Of a DNA stretch of 64,000 bases, positions 10,016 through 21,117 are shown one piece after another (position 1 is the first letter of the stretch; every line of letters starts with the position of its first letter). A program made the translations under genes and the position numbers. A model generated the notes under the pieces. It saw nothing but the letters and a program-made list of their open reading frames with translations, did no database searches and was not told the DNA's origin. This stretch comes from Pomphorhynchus laevis (taxonomy: Eukaryota; Acanthocephala; Palaeacanthocephala; Echinorhynchida; Pomphorhynchidae): positions 120,096 through 184,095 of the forward strand of contig WNNJ02000555.1 in the NCBI GenBank assembly GCA_012934845.2, given 5' to 3'.

Positions 10016-12730
10016 TTATTTATTATCCATCCATAAAAATTTGCCACTTAAGAGTTTAAATTTATTCTTTATATTATTGTGTTGATTTATATATTTTACT
10101 ATTTTCTGCTTGATGTTATTTTTATAGTAACCTAGTTTAAAATATGTATCTATTAAATTATTTAAATGATTTTGAAGAAAGCCAATATCATTACATATTG
10201 TTGCAATTCTTAAAATTTCATTATTTAATGTATTATATTTTATATTATATGGTATGCATGAATGCTCATGCAAAAATATGTTTCTTGTAAATTTAAATAT
10301 GTCATCTTTACGATATAAATTAATAGTAGTTTTAGTTAATGTTAATTTAATGTTCATATCTAGATATACACCTTCTTTATCATTAATATTGGTTTTGTTA
10401 AGAATAAGGCTTTCTGGATAAATTTGCTCACTAATTGAATAAAAATTATTAGAATTAAATACACATATATCATCAATGTATCGAAACATATATTTCATAT
10501 ATTTATATTGTTTAGATTTAGTTTTTACACAGTTATGAACAAATTCATATTCTATAAAGCTTAAAAACAAGTCAGCTATAATTGGGCTACTATTACCACC
10601 CATTGGAACACCTTTTACTTGTCTAAATATAGATGTCCCTACTTTTAAATAATTTTGATTTATCAAAATATTTAAGGATTCTATTAATTCAATTTTATCC
10701 ATATATTTATATTTATTTGATGGTTTAATTTTTGTTAGATAGGCGTTATAATTATTATAACATATATATGTATATCTTTTTCCGAATATAAGGTTAATTA
10801 ATTTTACTAACGCTTCTTTAATATCTACTAAATCTAGATTTGTATAAAGCGTACTAAAATCGTATGTATTTATATTTTGAAAATTTATTCCTTTTGTCTG
10901 TTCTAAAAATTCTTTTGTAGAATTAATACTGAAATAGTGTTTTATACCAGTATTAATTTCGATTACCTTGCAATATTTTTTAAAATGTGCTTTAATTACT
11001 TTAAGTATTTTATTCATATAGACAGAAAGTGGTTTTAATGTACATTTAAACGCACTACATATGAACCTAGGTTTTATTGGATTTTTATGTAATTTTGGAT
11101 TCCAATATAATATAGGTATAGTTTTATTATCTAATTCAACCTTTATACCCTTTTTATCCATTATAGAACAGTGACTTGTAATAATTGTTTCTAAACTCAA
11201 CTCACTACGTTCATATGTTGGATTTACATTTAAATCATTAGAATTAACCTCTTTCATTAGTATATCATAATAAAGCTTTTTGCATATGAAGACAAAGTTA
11301 TTACTAGCTTTATCAATAGTTGTTATTATATAGTTATCCTTTAATTTAGTAAGTTCTTTATACATATCTTTATTAATTTTATCTTTCCTTTTATAATTGT
11401 TTGTTATTTTCATTTTATTTTTAATTTTATCAAATATATAATCTTTCCAAATTTTTATCTTAGATATATTCGAGCTTTCACTATTAATCAGCTTACTAAA
11501 GTAATCATTTAAGTTATTATATAACGAACTGTAAATTTTATTTTTGTCGTTGTTGTTATTTAATCTATATTTATACCCTTTTGATAGCAGCTTTCTTAAT
11601 TCACAATTTTCAATTAATTCTAGATTATGGGTACATATATGTTCATTTATTTTATCAAAACTAAGACTTTTACAATTGCATTCTGTTTCCATTATGTTTC
11701 TAATATTATCGTTACATATTGATTTTAATTCTTTATTATAATTACAAATTTTTCGTCCTAATGGTGGTAGGAGTTTATACCTTATTTTAGGAATATATTT
11801 ACTTAAATCTGACCCTATTATTTCTTTACTTTTAGAATTATTTAAAAGTCCGGCTATATTTATGTTATCTATACATTTATTAATGAAGTTTATGGTTAAT
11901 GTATATTTTCTATTGTTATTATTTACATTTATTGTACGATTATAGTATTTTGTATTACAATAACTGTCTATTATACAACTTAGCCTATCATAGTCGTTAA
12001 TTAATTTTTGATTTATTGAACATATGATATCTTTAGAAAAACTTCTTATATTTACATAAAGATCTTTTAGCTTATTATCACTTAAAAGTTGTTTTAATAT
12101 TTCTAATTGTTCATTTATATACATATCTTTTTTAATATTTTTAACTCTATTTTTCCTATTCCTTTTATCACCATGACTTCTTGGTTTGCGTTTAACCGGA
12201 TTATTATAATATAGTTGTTTATTATGTATTATACTACTTCTGCCAATTCCTTGTACCACGTCATTCAATCCTAATGGGTACATGGAATTAAGCGTTTTAA
12301 TCCAAAAATCTTCTTTTTCTAATAGTTTTTGATTTAATATTGAAATGTTTTCTTCGATAATATGTTCTAAAATAAATAATTTACAGTTTTTAATATCATG
12401 TCCTATTAATCTCATATGTTTATGAAATATAGTTTGACTATTATGCTGTATATTACATATGTGTTGCCTAAACCTAGTTTTTAACATTTGATACGTTTTT
12501 CCTATATATTGCAATCCACATGTGCATTGTATTAGATACACTACACCTGCGGTATTGCAGTTACAATTATTATTAATATTTAATGAAAAACATTTGTTTG
12601 TCGTATTACTTACGATACAATTATTATTATTTATAACATCACAAACTATACAATTTTTTCTGTTACATTTAAAAGATCTAAAATTGAAATCATTAGTACT
12701 TACGTATTTTTCCAATATTGTTGAGTACAT
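10016..12730 (-). CDS. Naiad-type Penelope-like element protein, GIY-YIG endonuclease plus reverse transcriptase (904 aa)
   Basis: This is an uninterrupted ORF. A cysteine cluster (CNRKNCIVC, residues 22-30) and a CNCNT segment precede a GIY-YIG nuclease core. The core reads GVVYL at 62-66, QYIGKT at 74-79, an Arg-rich TRFRQH near 85-90, and LLEKEDFWIKTLN near 136-148. RT motifs follow: DFSTLYTNL near 620, GVPMGGNSSP near 707 and catalytic YIDD near 753. Canonical Penelope proteins have RT first and GIY-YIG last. The reversed order is the hallmark of the Naiad/Chlamys group of PLEs. The start Met is used in all copies here. The protein is expected to nick the target and reverse-transcribe the element RNA. 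It looks recently active because the frame is open. Confidence 0.92.
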   Translation of the reverse strand: MYSTILEKYVSTNDFNFRSFKCNRKNCIVCDVINNNNCIVSNTTNKCFSLNINNNCNCNTAGVVYLIQCTCGLQYIGKTYQMLKTRFRQHICNIQHNSQTIFHKHMRLIGHDIKNCKLFILEHIIEENISILNQKLLEKEDFWIKTLNSMYPLGLNDVVQGIGRSSIIHNKQLYYNNPVKRKPRSHGDKRNRKNRVKNIKKDMYINEQLEILKQLLSDNKLKDLYVNIRSFSKDIICSINQKLINDYDRLSCIIDSYCNTKYYNRTINVNNNNRKYTLTINFINKCIDNINIAGLLNNSKSKEIIGSDLSKYIPKIRYKLLPPLGRKICNYNKELKSICNDNIRNIMETECNCKSLSFDKINEHICTHNLELIENCELRKLLSKGYKYRLNNNNDKNKIYSSLYNNLNDYFSKLINSESSNISKIKIWKDYIFDKIKNKMKITNNYKRKDKINKDMYKELTKLKDNYIITTIDKASNNFVFICKKLYYDILMKEVNSNDLNVNPTYERSELSLETIITSHCSIMDKKGIKVELDNKTIPILYWNPKLHKNPIKPRFICSAFKCTLKPLSVYMNKILKVIKAHFKKYCKVIEINTGIKHYFSINSTKEFLEQTKGINFQNINTYDFSTLYTNLDLVDIKEALVKLINLIFGKRYTYICYNNYNAYLTKIKPSNKYKYMDKIELIESLNILINQNYLKVGTSIFRQVKGVPMGGNSSPIIADLFLSFIEYEFVHNCVKTKSKQYKYMKYMFRYIDDICVFNSNNFYSISEQIYPESLILNKTNINDKEGVYLDMNIKLTLTKTTINLYRKDDIFKFTRNIFLHEHSCIPYNIKYNTLNNEILRIATICNDIGFLQNHLNNLIDTYFKLGYYKNNIKQKIVKYINQHNNIKNKFKLLSGKFLWMDNK

Positions 12731-13085
12731 GTAACTTTTAAGTCATGATTTTTAACGTTGCTTTTTCGGTGTCGCCACCTAGTTTAGTTGACTCGGACTA
12801 AACTTACAACGGGCCATCCAGCAGCATCTGACCAGGGGCTGCCCTGCTTAAGGCGGTTGCAGGCTGGAACAAGATCTATAAAGATCTACCACCTTCACTC
12901 CACGCGCTACGCGACCTAGCTATTGGCCATTACCTGGTCTCTTAAACGTGATCACGTGAAACAGTTTACATTTCAAAGTGTAAACATTTTGGGATGCAAA
13001 CTTCTCCCTTTTTAAAGAATTAATAATTCATGCTTGTTTGAAAATAAGAAAAAATAATAAAGTCGTAACCAATAATACATAGTTT
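12731..13085 (-). promoter_or_regulatory. Naiad copy B 5' leader with conserved hairpins
   Basis: Just upstream of the start codon the RNA can form a closing stem CGUUG/CAACG. This encloses two hairpins: AGUUUAGU/ACUAAACU (8 bp) and GGUG-GCGA-CACC (GNRA-type tetraloop), the latter followed by GAAA. Further 5' are the palindrome ACGTGATCACGT and a CCAGC...GCTGG fold. The same leader precedes copies A (9213-9590) and D (33380-33740). It resembles a three-way junction but lacks a CUGAUGA box, so I do not call it a hammerhead. A role in translation or processing is a guess. Confidence 0.5.
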
Positions 13086-13912
13086 CAGTATTTCTGACAC
13101 AAGGCAGAGCGGAAAAGAGAGAGGTCAAGATTTCTCCGAGGGTGACGTAGGATTGTAGGTGTGTGATGAGGGGTGTGGTTGCGAGTGAGATCAAGGGTGA
13201 TAAGAAAGTGATCGGATAGACCAGGATCAGAGATTGACAGTGAGGTGTAGGCAGTAAAATGATCGGGGACAGCGATGATGTCGAGTGCCCCACTAAGTAT
13301 ATGTGTGGGGGCAGTGGAGATTAGTTTGTAATTGTAGTTGGATAGAATGTTGATGAACCGGATGGAATCCGTAGAAGAGGGGCGGTCTAGGCGGATATTG
13401 AAGTCGCCTAGAACGAGTGAAGGGATTGAGGACAAAGAACAATGAGAAAGGAGGTCAGCGAGTTCGGTAAAAAATAAGGCTGTAGGAGCTGATGAACCAG
13501 GACGGTATACAATGGCGAGATCTAGAGTGATCGGGTTAGAATAACGACAAGTGAGCAATTCAAAAGAGCAAGGACTGAAAGGGGGATTGATTTTGCGAAG
13601 AGACGCTGGGTGACGCGCAAATGCGACGATGCCGCCATGATTAGAGGATTTAGAAGGGCATGAGCTGAGGGGGCGGGCGGATTCGACTAGGGAGCAACCG
13701 GCAGAGAGCAGACGGCGAATGGAAAGGTCGTCGGAATCTGAGTGCCAGGATTCGGTGAGGCAGAAGAGATCGATGGATTGCTTGGTGAATAGGTTGAGGA
13801 TAAGATCGGATTTATTGAGAATAGATCTAGTGTTGAGGAGACCGAGGCGGAAACCGTGTGCTGTGGCGAAAGAGTCTAGTGGAGAAGACACATAGGAGAG
13901 ATGGAGCGCCAT
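13085..13912 (-). pseudogene. LINE-A split copy: ORF2 endonuclease domain (truncated)
   Basis: An open 275-residue reading frame holds an APE endonuclease: FRLGLLNTRSILNKSDL, the catalytic FCLTESWHSDSDD, SNHGGIVAFARHP, DLAIVYRPGSSAP, LVLGDFNIRLDRP and DPGLSDHFLITLDL. These are the expected N-, E-, D- and SDH-type motifs in order. It ends at 13085 where the Naiad array begins, so the RT is not attached. Matching RT sequence occurs beyond the array at 5780-7237. The start overlaps ORF1 by 37 bases. Confidence 0.8.
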
Positions 13913-14760
13913 CGAATTTTTGGACGGGTGTGGACAACTTGAAAATTTCCGTCTATGTTTCGGATGGAGAGTGATGTTTCGCCGTTTTCCTCGCGACGGC
14001 GTTTTTCGATGCGGGCTGAAGAGATTTGAGCGATTTCAGAAGGGGCGCGATCGGGGAAAATTCGAGTGGTTGAAGATGACATGAGTTTGAATCGTTGAGA
14101 GAGGACAGAAGACGCGTGAGAGCGATGCTTGAAAACAATTTTTAGGAGAGGGGGCTGGGAAGGATTAGATTGAGAAGATTTGTTTAGACGGATGAATGCG
14201 ACAGGAGAAATGCCCTTGAAAAAGGATGGTTTATCCGAAGGAACAATAGACGAGATGATGGATCTGAAGGCGGAAACATCGTGGTCCAGACGTGCTTGTG
14301 GATATAAGGAGTTAGAAGGCGTGATATTAGTAACAATGACGCAACGATCGCGAGAAGCAAAACGCTTCCGTAAAGGAGGACTACTGACGTGAGTAGGTGA
14401 GATCACGATAGAAGAGCTGTCAGTTGATGATTTGGAGGGATTTGGTTTGACGACGGGAGACATAGAGGATAATGATAATAAAGAGGGTGGCAAGCGATGT
14501 GAGGAAAGGTTATGAGTGGAAGGATAGTGGAGGTTGGTGGATGTGATTTTGATTGATGGATGCAAGTTATTGAGAAACGAGACGGGAAGGACGGGACGTG
14601 GGGTGTCAGGGAGTGAAGATGACATGGAATGGGAAGTGTATATGGTGGCTGGGTCGTTGGGTGGAGAAAGGACATTAGAAACGACGGGGGTAGTTTGAGT
14701 TGACGTGTTGGATGTTGAATGTGTTGGATGTTGATATGTGCTTATTGGACATAAATGTTG
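13876..14760 (-). pseudogene. LINE-A split copy: ORF1 (N-terminally incomplete)
   Basis: Ser/Pro/Thr-rich N-terminal half, then a conserved core: RFASRDRCVIVTNITPSNSL, LDHDVSAFRSI, FFKGISPVAFIRLNKS, PPLLKIVFKH and RIFPDRAPSEIAQ. This RRM-like layout (RDRCVIV...RLNK...LLKIVF...) is the common ORF1 core of CR1-like LINEs in this window (compare 24302-24760 and 59291-60298). ORF1 proteins of this kind chaperone the LINE RNA. The finger domain seen at the N-terminus of the 59.3-kb copy is absent. The frame runs open to 14814, but the first residues appear to be foreign sequence. Confidence 0.7.
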
Positions 14761-14769
14761 ATATGTGCT

Positions 14770-15060
14770 TGTTGAGACCACGCTTGGAATATAGTGTTCA
14801 AGCGAGTTATCCAATTACTAAAAAGGAGTTATGTTATTAAGTCAGTCCATATTTGGGCCACGATGTTGTATAGGTTCGACATTTCATATACTGTAAGGTT
14901 GGAAACTCTAAAATTATTCGAAATCAAAAATATATTTACTTTATTAGATTTGTCAACAATGAGAGAAATTGTCCATGGTTCTTTGGTTACCCATAGGATA
15001 ACATACAAGCTAGTCAATTTCTACATAGAGAACATCACAGGGCGCTATATAATTACCGTA
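14770..15060 (+). pseudogene. Possible CR1-like LINE C-terminal relic
   Basis: Plus-strand frames read LLRPRLEYSVQASYPITKKE, resembling the RPHLEYCVQAW block downstream of the CR1 RT domain. About 90 bases on, LETLKLFEIKN and THRITYKLVNF recall the L.LF..R..RGDLI.TYKIL block. Frame shifts separate them. It is short and diverged, so the call is tentative. From 15060 to 15200 I see nothing recognisable. Confidence 0.35.
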
Positions 15061-15199
15061 ACATTATTATTACAAGCAAGCATTGGCTATAAAGCCGTTT
15101 CGCTCGATCACAAGAAAACATCATTACATACACCAAAATCAACATAAAAATATCAATAAAAAGGTAATCTTCATTATTCCCGCCGTTAATCGTCCAATT

Positions 15200-15830
15200 T
15201 ATGAGAGCAGTCTTGAATGTCTTAACGTCTGTGGCCATTTGTAGGTTGATCGATTATTGCTCCCGTCTTTCCCTTTTATCAGCTCTATTATTTTCCCGAA
15301 TCGATTATTGCCTTAGCATGTTCTCGAACTATCCCAAAACTACTCTTCAACCTCTCCATCATATTGTAAACTCAGCAGTTCGTGTTATCTATGTCTCCGC
15401 CGTTTTGGCCACATATCTCAACATATTTTCAATTTTTCCTGGCTTCCCACAATTAGCCATTGTGTCCAGTTTCGTTTAATTGTCCTGACCCAACGTGTAC
15501 TGCATTGCGATTCCCTTGTTCATACTTACATCTTCCATATCTCGATGAATCTCGTCCTGCTTCTTTATCTTTAAGATCATCTAATTTCCTTCTTCTCTAC
15601 ACTCCAAATTATTTGACAAATTACCGCTTCCGTTCGTTTCCTGTTGCTGCTCGCTCCTCTTGCTTAGAATTCCCTTCGTACATCCGCTCGACTTCCTTGT
15701 TTATACTATTCGAAATTCATCTACGGGATTATGTTTTATTAGTTTGATCATATTTTTTGTCATTTTTAGTGGGCTTGTAAGCGCGCCGTTGCCACGCATT
15801 TACCATTCAAAATAAATTTCTTTTCTATAT
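15200..15830 (+). pseudogene. LINE-A 3'-end fragment
   Basis: Plus strand. Frames give SALLFSRIDYCLSMFSNYPK and VNSAVRVIYV, then PYLDESRPASLSLRSSN and YRFRSFPVAARSS, the thumb and C-terminal blocks of LINE-A. The 3' end carries a diverged version of the hairpin (GCGCGCCGTTGCCACGC) followed by AATAAATT. It is 5'-truncated, as is usual for LINE insertions. The frame changes at least twice. Confidence 0.75.
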
Positions 15831-16084
15831 CAACTTTTTCGCGGTAATTTGCACGCAATATATCGATTAACTCATAGGATAATTAGATTTAATGATAATT
15901 AGATTTATTTTTAAATATCAAACTAGAGATACAAACGACCTATCAAAACAGCCACTAATACTATGATATGTACTTGTGTAATATATACTACTAATTATTT
16001 ATAATTATTTATTTAATTTATTCTATTCATCATTATTGTTTTATTTATTAATAGTTTAATGACGCAAACACATTTAGCTTATCT
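15831..16084. other. AT-rich stretch, no gene seen
   Basis: Low-complexity AT sequence with no coding blocks. Confidence 0.5.
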
Positions 16085-16345
16085 AATTCCTCCAAACTAT
16101 TCCTCATCCCATTCATGCGTTTCCCTATACTCCCATTTTCATTTTTCCTCATTTTCGCTTATAGCATTCTCATCCTCTTCCAGTTTCTTACAATTAATGA
16201 CGTGTAAATGAAAGAAATTCTTGAAATATAAGATGAAACTTTTTAACAATACTATTTGACTAATAAATAAAACCACATTGTTTAATAGGCGTAATGAAAT
16301 GCTAATAAAAACAAAAAATGCAGGAATCCAGATCTATACATATGG
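16085..16345. repeat. Interspersed repeat R1, copy 2
   Basis: This is the second copy of the repeat described at 4838-5115, in the same orientation. It shares ATTAATGACGTGTA, CAATACTATTTGACTAATA and GGCGTAATGAAATGCTA. No coding content. Confidence 0.6.
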
Positions 16346-16364
16346 GTATAGACTTCCCTATCAG

Positions 16365-17720
16365 ATATTCTTAAGCGTTACTTTAAAGATAGAGATTTTG
16401 TCTTTTTCACTTATACCGAGGATTGTCTCGGGGTCCCCGCTCAGAAAGTTTAATCGGAAACATTTCAAAGGAAGACGCCTCATAACCATCCTCGAAATGT
16501 GGCCTAGCCACTTAAGATAACTTCCTTCTACGTGGAGGAGCAGCGACTTTACTCCAAGATTCTCGCGAATAACCGAGCTTTAACTTTATCTCTTTAAATT
16601 AAAACATTATCTTTCCAGAACATATCGTCGCAAATCAAATTATACGATTACGAAATTGATCATTGATCGTTGCCTAAGGGTATCCTGATGCCATGTGTAT
16701 CTGTGGATATCGTGATGTGCGAACATTATATTGTTTATTGACAAATTGTTATAAGAACAAAAATGCAACAATTTCGCACCATTCGCGTTCAGATGAGGCG
16801 TTCCGTTCCTCCGCAACAGTCCCTTCCAGGTTTGTCATTGCCAACGTGAACATTGAAGTCTCCAAAAAATAAGAGAATCACCTGCAGGTTTACTATCAAG
16901 TAAATCCTGAAGATCACCAACCACAGTTGCGTATTCCGAGCTAGTGTTGGGTGCATAAACACATACAAAAGTTAACCCTTTTCCTCTTATGACTACAAGT
17001 TTCAATGACGCCAACGTTTCATTTACTGGGAAAAACTTCTCTGCAACTAACGACAACCGTGCGATGATATATTTATATCCCCCTACCCGCCTGTCGACGC
17101 GTCCCCGTTGCAACCCCGAATAGTGTAAGATTCAACCTTAATCCAAAAGTTGAGTACCGGAATCAGAATAATGAAGAGAGGTAACTCCAACTATTTCAAC
17201 ACCGAAGCGATTTACCTCCCTCCTAGATCTAGGTATTTCCCTTTCAACGATGTAACCTTCCACGTTTCTGCAGATACACTTGTCTCATGCGGTAAACGTC
17301 GACCTTTGGTTTGCTTATTCCGCACAACTGCCAGAGCTCACGGTACTCGACTTTGACAATTCCTCCGGTCAGTGGTAAGCTATCCATAGTTTTGATTTAT
17401 TCATTGAATTGTCTCGTCATCCTTATCATTGTCTTTGTTTTTGTTTAGTCATCTGTTGTTCTTCTATCCTTTAGTAATCAAATACCATTTGCTGCAAGGA
17501 AACGTGTTTTTGTTCAGATCTCTGCTGTCCCCATATCCTCTGATAGTCCAATATCTCATTGAAGCAAAACGTCAAAGACGCTGTTCTGCTTTCTTTAGAT
17601 TAATCCACCGATTTGGGCATAAGAGGGATTCGAGCTAGTTTTCCAACGAACTAGCCCTACAGCTGATACAAACCTGTCAATTATTTAGCCGCCTGAATAT
17701 TTAGGTGCTGCATAAACCGA
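16365..17720 (-). mobile_element. LINE-X copy 2, internally deleted
   Basis: Minus strand. The leader (17720-17240) and endonuclease (17240-16620) are followed directly by the ORF2 C-terminus (16600-16370). The endonuclease reads VCVYAPNTSSEYATVVGDLQ then AGDSLIFW with a decayed GDFN. The C-terminus reads VIRENLGVKSLLLHVEGSYL, then KWLGHISRM, RRLPLKCFRLNF and GDPETILG, matching the LGHxxRM tail typical of this kind of LINE. The whole RT is missing. Stops and frame shifts show it is dead. Confidence 0.65.
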
Positions 17721-18079
17721 ACAACGGAAAGGTTGACTGACAAAATACATGACCCGGAGAAAACACACTTCTCGACGACGAATCTGTTAAGCCCGCACCT
17801 AGCGTTCCTATTATAAACTCGAAATATAATAATTGTTTCAATACCACTTATGTGTCGAATTTACTCATTTTTTTAGATAAATTGTATTTTTTGTTTTAAT
17901 GTTCATTTTAAAACGGCGGAACAGACAATCAGCTTACCGTGCCGTTTTATTGATAAATTTCATCATATAACTAATATTGTACCAATATAAGATATTGTGT
18001 TATAAATTTATTGTCCACTCATGTGCTAAATTCTTGATTGAACAAAATAGAGTGAGACTATTTTTTTAATTAGTTAAAT
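17721..18079. other. No recognised feature
   Basis: AT-rich sequence with no coding blocks and no clear repeat. A short stretch near 17740-17810 is less AT-rich but unmatched. Confidence 0.5.
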
Positions 18080-18089
18080 TTTCGATAAA

Positions 18090-20745
18090 TACATTTTAAT
18101 GGCAGTTAGGACTGAACCTTGTGGGACTTCGCAAAAAATAGGGATGAGAGGGGAGGAAGATGAATTAGAACAGACGCGAAAGGAACGGTCGGATAGATAT
18201 GAGGCAAACCATGCTACGGAGGAGGAAGAAAAGCCGTAATCATAACGAAGGCGAGAAAGGAGGACGGAGTTGTCGACAATGTCGAAGGCGGAGGAGAGTT
18301 AGAGGGAGATGAGAACACTATATAGAGCCTTGTCTCGAGAAATGAATAAGTCGTTGTAAACTGTCATGCAGGCGATTTCTGTGGAGCGATTTGATCGGAA
18401 AGCGGTTTGGAAAGGTGGGTACAGATTTGATGACGAGAGATAAGCCTTGACCTGTATTAAAATGAGGCGTTCTAAGAGCTTAAAAAGAGTAGGGAGTAGT
18501 GAAATTGGGCGATAGCTAGAAAGAAGGGAGGGGTCGAGCGATTGTTTCTTAAGGAGGGGACGAACGATTACGGATTTTCAGTCTGAAGGGAAGATACGAC
18601 TGCGGATGAACGAGATAAACAAGGTTGTGAGAAATGGGGATATCGATGAGCATATGGATTTTAATATGTGAGTAGGCAGGGGATCAATAGGTGAGATTTT
18701 GTCGGGTAAGGACATAAGGACAGATGATACTTCGGCAGGGGAGATGGGATAAGATAAAAGAGTTCCGTGAAGATGAGTCGAGGCGAAGAAGAGTGAGATG
18801 GAATGGAGACGGTGGTGTGAGAAAGCAACGTGGATATTTTTGTCATGATAAATGACGAATAATCATGGGGATTGATTTTGCAAGATGAGGAGCGAGCTAG
18901 AATTGAGTTAAAAGTATGCCAGAAAAATAAAGATTTATTTTAACGTGGCAAATGCGTACCAGTGCACGCTTACATTACCGCAACAAAACAAAAATGTAAA
19001 TCATGTGTCGAGAAGGTGTGAACGGAGGAGGTGTTTGATGTGATAAAGGATGGATCGCGGCAGACGTCGAGAGAGAGTTGATTTTAAGAAAGACTTAGAG
19101 TTGAATGAAGTGATAATTTTATACTGTCAGAAGTTGCATTTAGTACGCAGTGGGTTGAGATAAGACTGGAGAAGAGCAAGATAGGAATCACGAAGAGACG
19201 GAGATAGCGAGTGGATATCACGTCTGAGATGGCAGTGATGTACTCGAAAGCATGAAGGATTTGACGCTTTGATAGTAGTCATTGGATGTCAAATCATGGG
19301 GCACGGTGTAAGCGACGGCGAATGTGAATCTTGTGGAGCATGAGAAGATCGAGAGTGGATGTGAGTTCAGAGTCGAAAAGAAAGGCGAGATTGGGATGAG
19401 AGGATGATTTTATTGTGGGAAGGAATAGATACGATTTGAGTAAGGCAGAGCGAATAAGATGGATGTCAAGATTTCTCCAAGGGCGACGTAGGATAATAGG
19501 GTGTGAGGCGGGGAGTGGTTTGGAAGTGATATCAAGGATGACGAGAAAGTGATCGGATGGATCAGGATCGGAGATGTACAGTGAGGTGTAGGCAGCAAAA
19601 CGATCGGGGACAGCTATGATGTCGAGTGCCTCGCTAAGGATATGTATGGGGCAGTGGAGATGAGTTTGTAATTGAAGTTGGATAGAATGCTGATGCACCG
19701 GATGGAATCGGTGGAAGAGGGGCGTTCGAGTCGGATGTTGAAGTCACCAAGAATGAGTGAAGGTATGGAGGACAAATAACAGTTTGAAATAAGGTCAGCG
19801 AGTTCGGTAAAAAAAATAAAGAGGTAAGAGCAGATGAACCAGGACGGTATACAATGGCGAGATCCAGAGTGTTCGGGCTAGAAGAACGACAAGGGAACAA
19901 TTCAAAAGAGCAATACTAAAAAAGGGAATGATTTTGCAAAGAGAAGGGGGGGGGTGACGGGCGAATGCGACATTGCTTCCATGATTAGATAATTTATGAG
20001 GGGATGAGCTGATGAGGCGGGCGGATTCGACTAGTGAGCAATCGGCAGCAGGCAAACGGTGAATTGAAATGTCGTCGGAATCGGAGTGCCAGGATTCGGT
20101 GAGGCAGAAGAGATCGATGGATTGCTTGGTGAATAGGTTGAGGATAAGATCGGATTTGTGGAGAATATATCTTGTGTTGAGGAGACCGAGGCGATAACCG
20201 TGTGTGGTGGTGGTGAAAGGGTCTAACGGAGAAGACACACAGGGGAGATGGAGCGCCATCGAATTTTGGGGCGAGTGTGGACAATTTGAAAATTTTCGTC
20301 GATGTTTCGGATGGAGAGTGATGTTTCGCCGTTTCTTCGCGACGGCGTTTTTCGATGCGAGCAGAAGAGAGTTGAGAGATTTCGGGAGGAGTGCTATCGG
20401 GGAAAATGCGAGTGGCTGAAGATGATATTAGTTTAAATGGTTGTGATAGAACAGAGGACGCGTGAGTGAGATGCTTGAATACAATTTTCAGGAGAGTGGC
20501 TGAGAAGGATTTTATTGATAATATTTGTTTAGGCGGATGAATGCGACAAGATGGATGTCGTTGAAAAATGATGTGTTATCCATAGGAACAAGATACGAGA
20601 GGATATATCTGAATGCGGAAACATCGTGGTTGAGACGTGCTGGTGGAGATAAGGAGGTGGAAAGAGTGATATTGGTGACGATGATCGCGAAAGCGAAAGA
20701 GTTTTCGTGGAAGAATACAAGTAGAAGCGAGCCGAAAATCTGGAA
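18090..20745 (-). mobile_element. LINE-A copy, 3'-truncated and broken, with a nested fragment
   Basis: Minus strand. ORF1 core at about 20740-20280; endonuclease at 20259-19294 (LGLLNTRYILHKSDL, FCLTESWHSDSDD, SNHGSNVAFARHP, SISDPDPSDHFLVILD); linker to 19085; RT N-terminal part from 18918. The RT stops at about 18100, just after the GVPQGS-like block and before the YADD block. It carries numerous frame shifts. A 155-bp 3' end of another LINE-A copy (18928-19083) sits within the linker, so the element was hit after it inserted. Confidence 0.75.
18928..19083 (-). mobile_element. Nested 5'-truncated LINE-A 3' end
   Basis: The segment carries the LINE-A 3' terminus (TTTAACGTGGCAAATGCGTACC...) and the last ~100 bases of ORF2. 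Compared with the uninterrupted linker at 61510-61590 (complement), it separates ...AGTATGCCAG from AGAAAGACTTAGAGTTG. The short word AGAAA is found on both sides and may be a target duplication. Host copy and insert have the same orientation. Confidence 0.6.
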
Positions 20746-20972
20746 AATTGTAAGTAATTTGTGTTTTAATCCTTACTTAACTACTACCATCATTAAGACA
20801 AAAAATACACTTACATAACAGTTAGTTTTTGAAAATTTGAATAATTTTTAAGACAAAATTCTTTCGCTATCGCATGTTCAGTAAAGAAATAAGATTCTTC
20901 CCAAATTGTATTAAAAATTCTGTGCTCATATTATTACGTCATTTTCTAGATCATTGCATATCGAAATTCTCT
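20746..20972. other. No recognised feature
   Basis: AT-rich sequence without coding blocks. Confidence 0.4.
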
Positions 20973-21117
20973 CTATTTTAATATTAGATTTCTAGTAATC
21001 AATTTTTCGACTGCCATGATTAACTGCAACGTTTTATTATTATTAAATACAACAGCAGCAAAAGAGCGTAGAGCTCGTACAGGCTGGGTACAGGGTAAAA
21101 AATAAATATCAATGAAA
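20973..21117 (-). mobile_element. CR1-like LINE 3'-end fragment
   Basis: The stretch AATACAACAGCAGCAAAAGAGCGTAGAGCTCGTACAGGCTGGG-type sequence at 21045-21117 is repeated almost exactly at 21465-21540, where it is the 3' end of the minus-strand CR1-like element. It ends at 21117 in ATCAATGAAAATCCGA, where a LINE-A 3' end begins. Confidence 0.6.

Noticed and set aside
12731-12800. Hammerhead in the Naiad leader
   Set aside because: The three-stem fold and GAAA are present, but the CUGAUGA box is absent in all copies.
14794-15147. 117-codon plus-strand ORF as a host gene
   Set aside because: No domain is recognised. Parts resemble a decayed CR1 C-terminus and composition is AT-rich.
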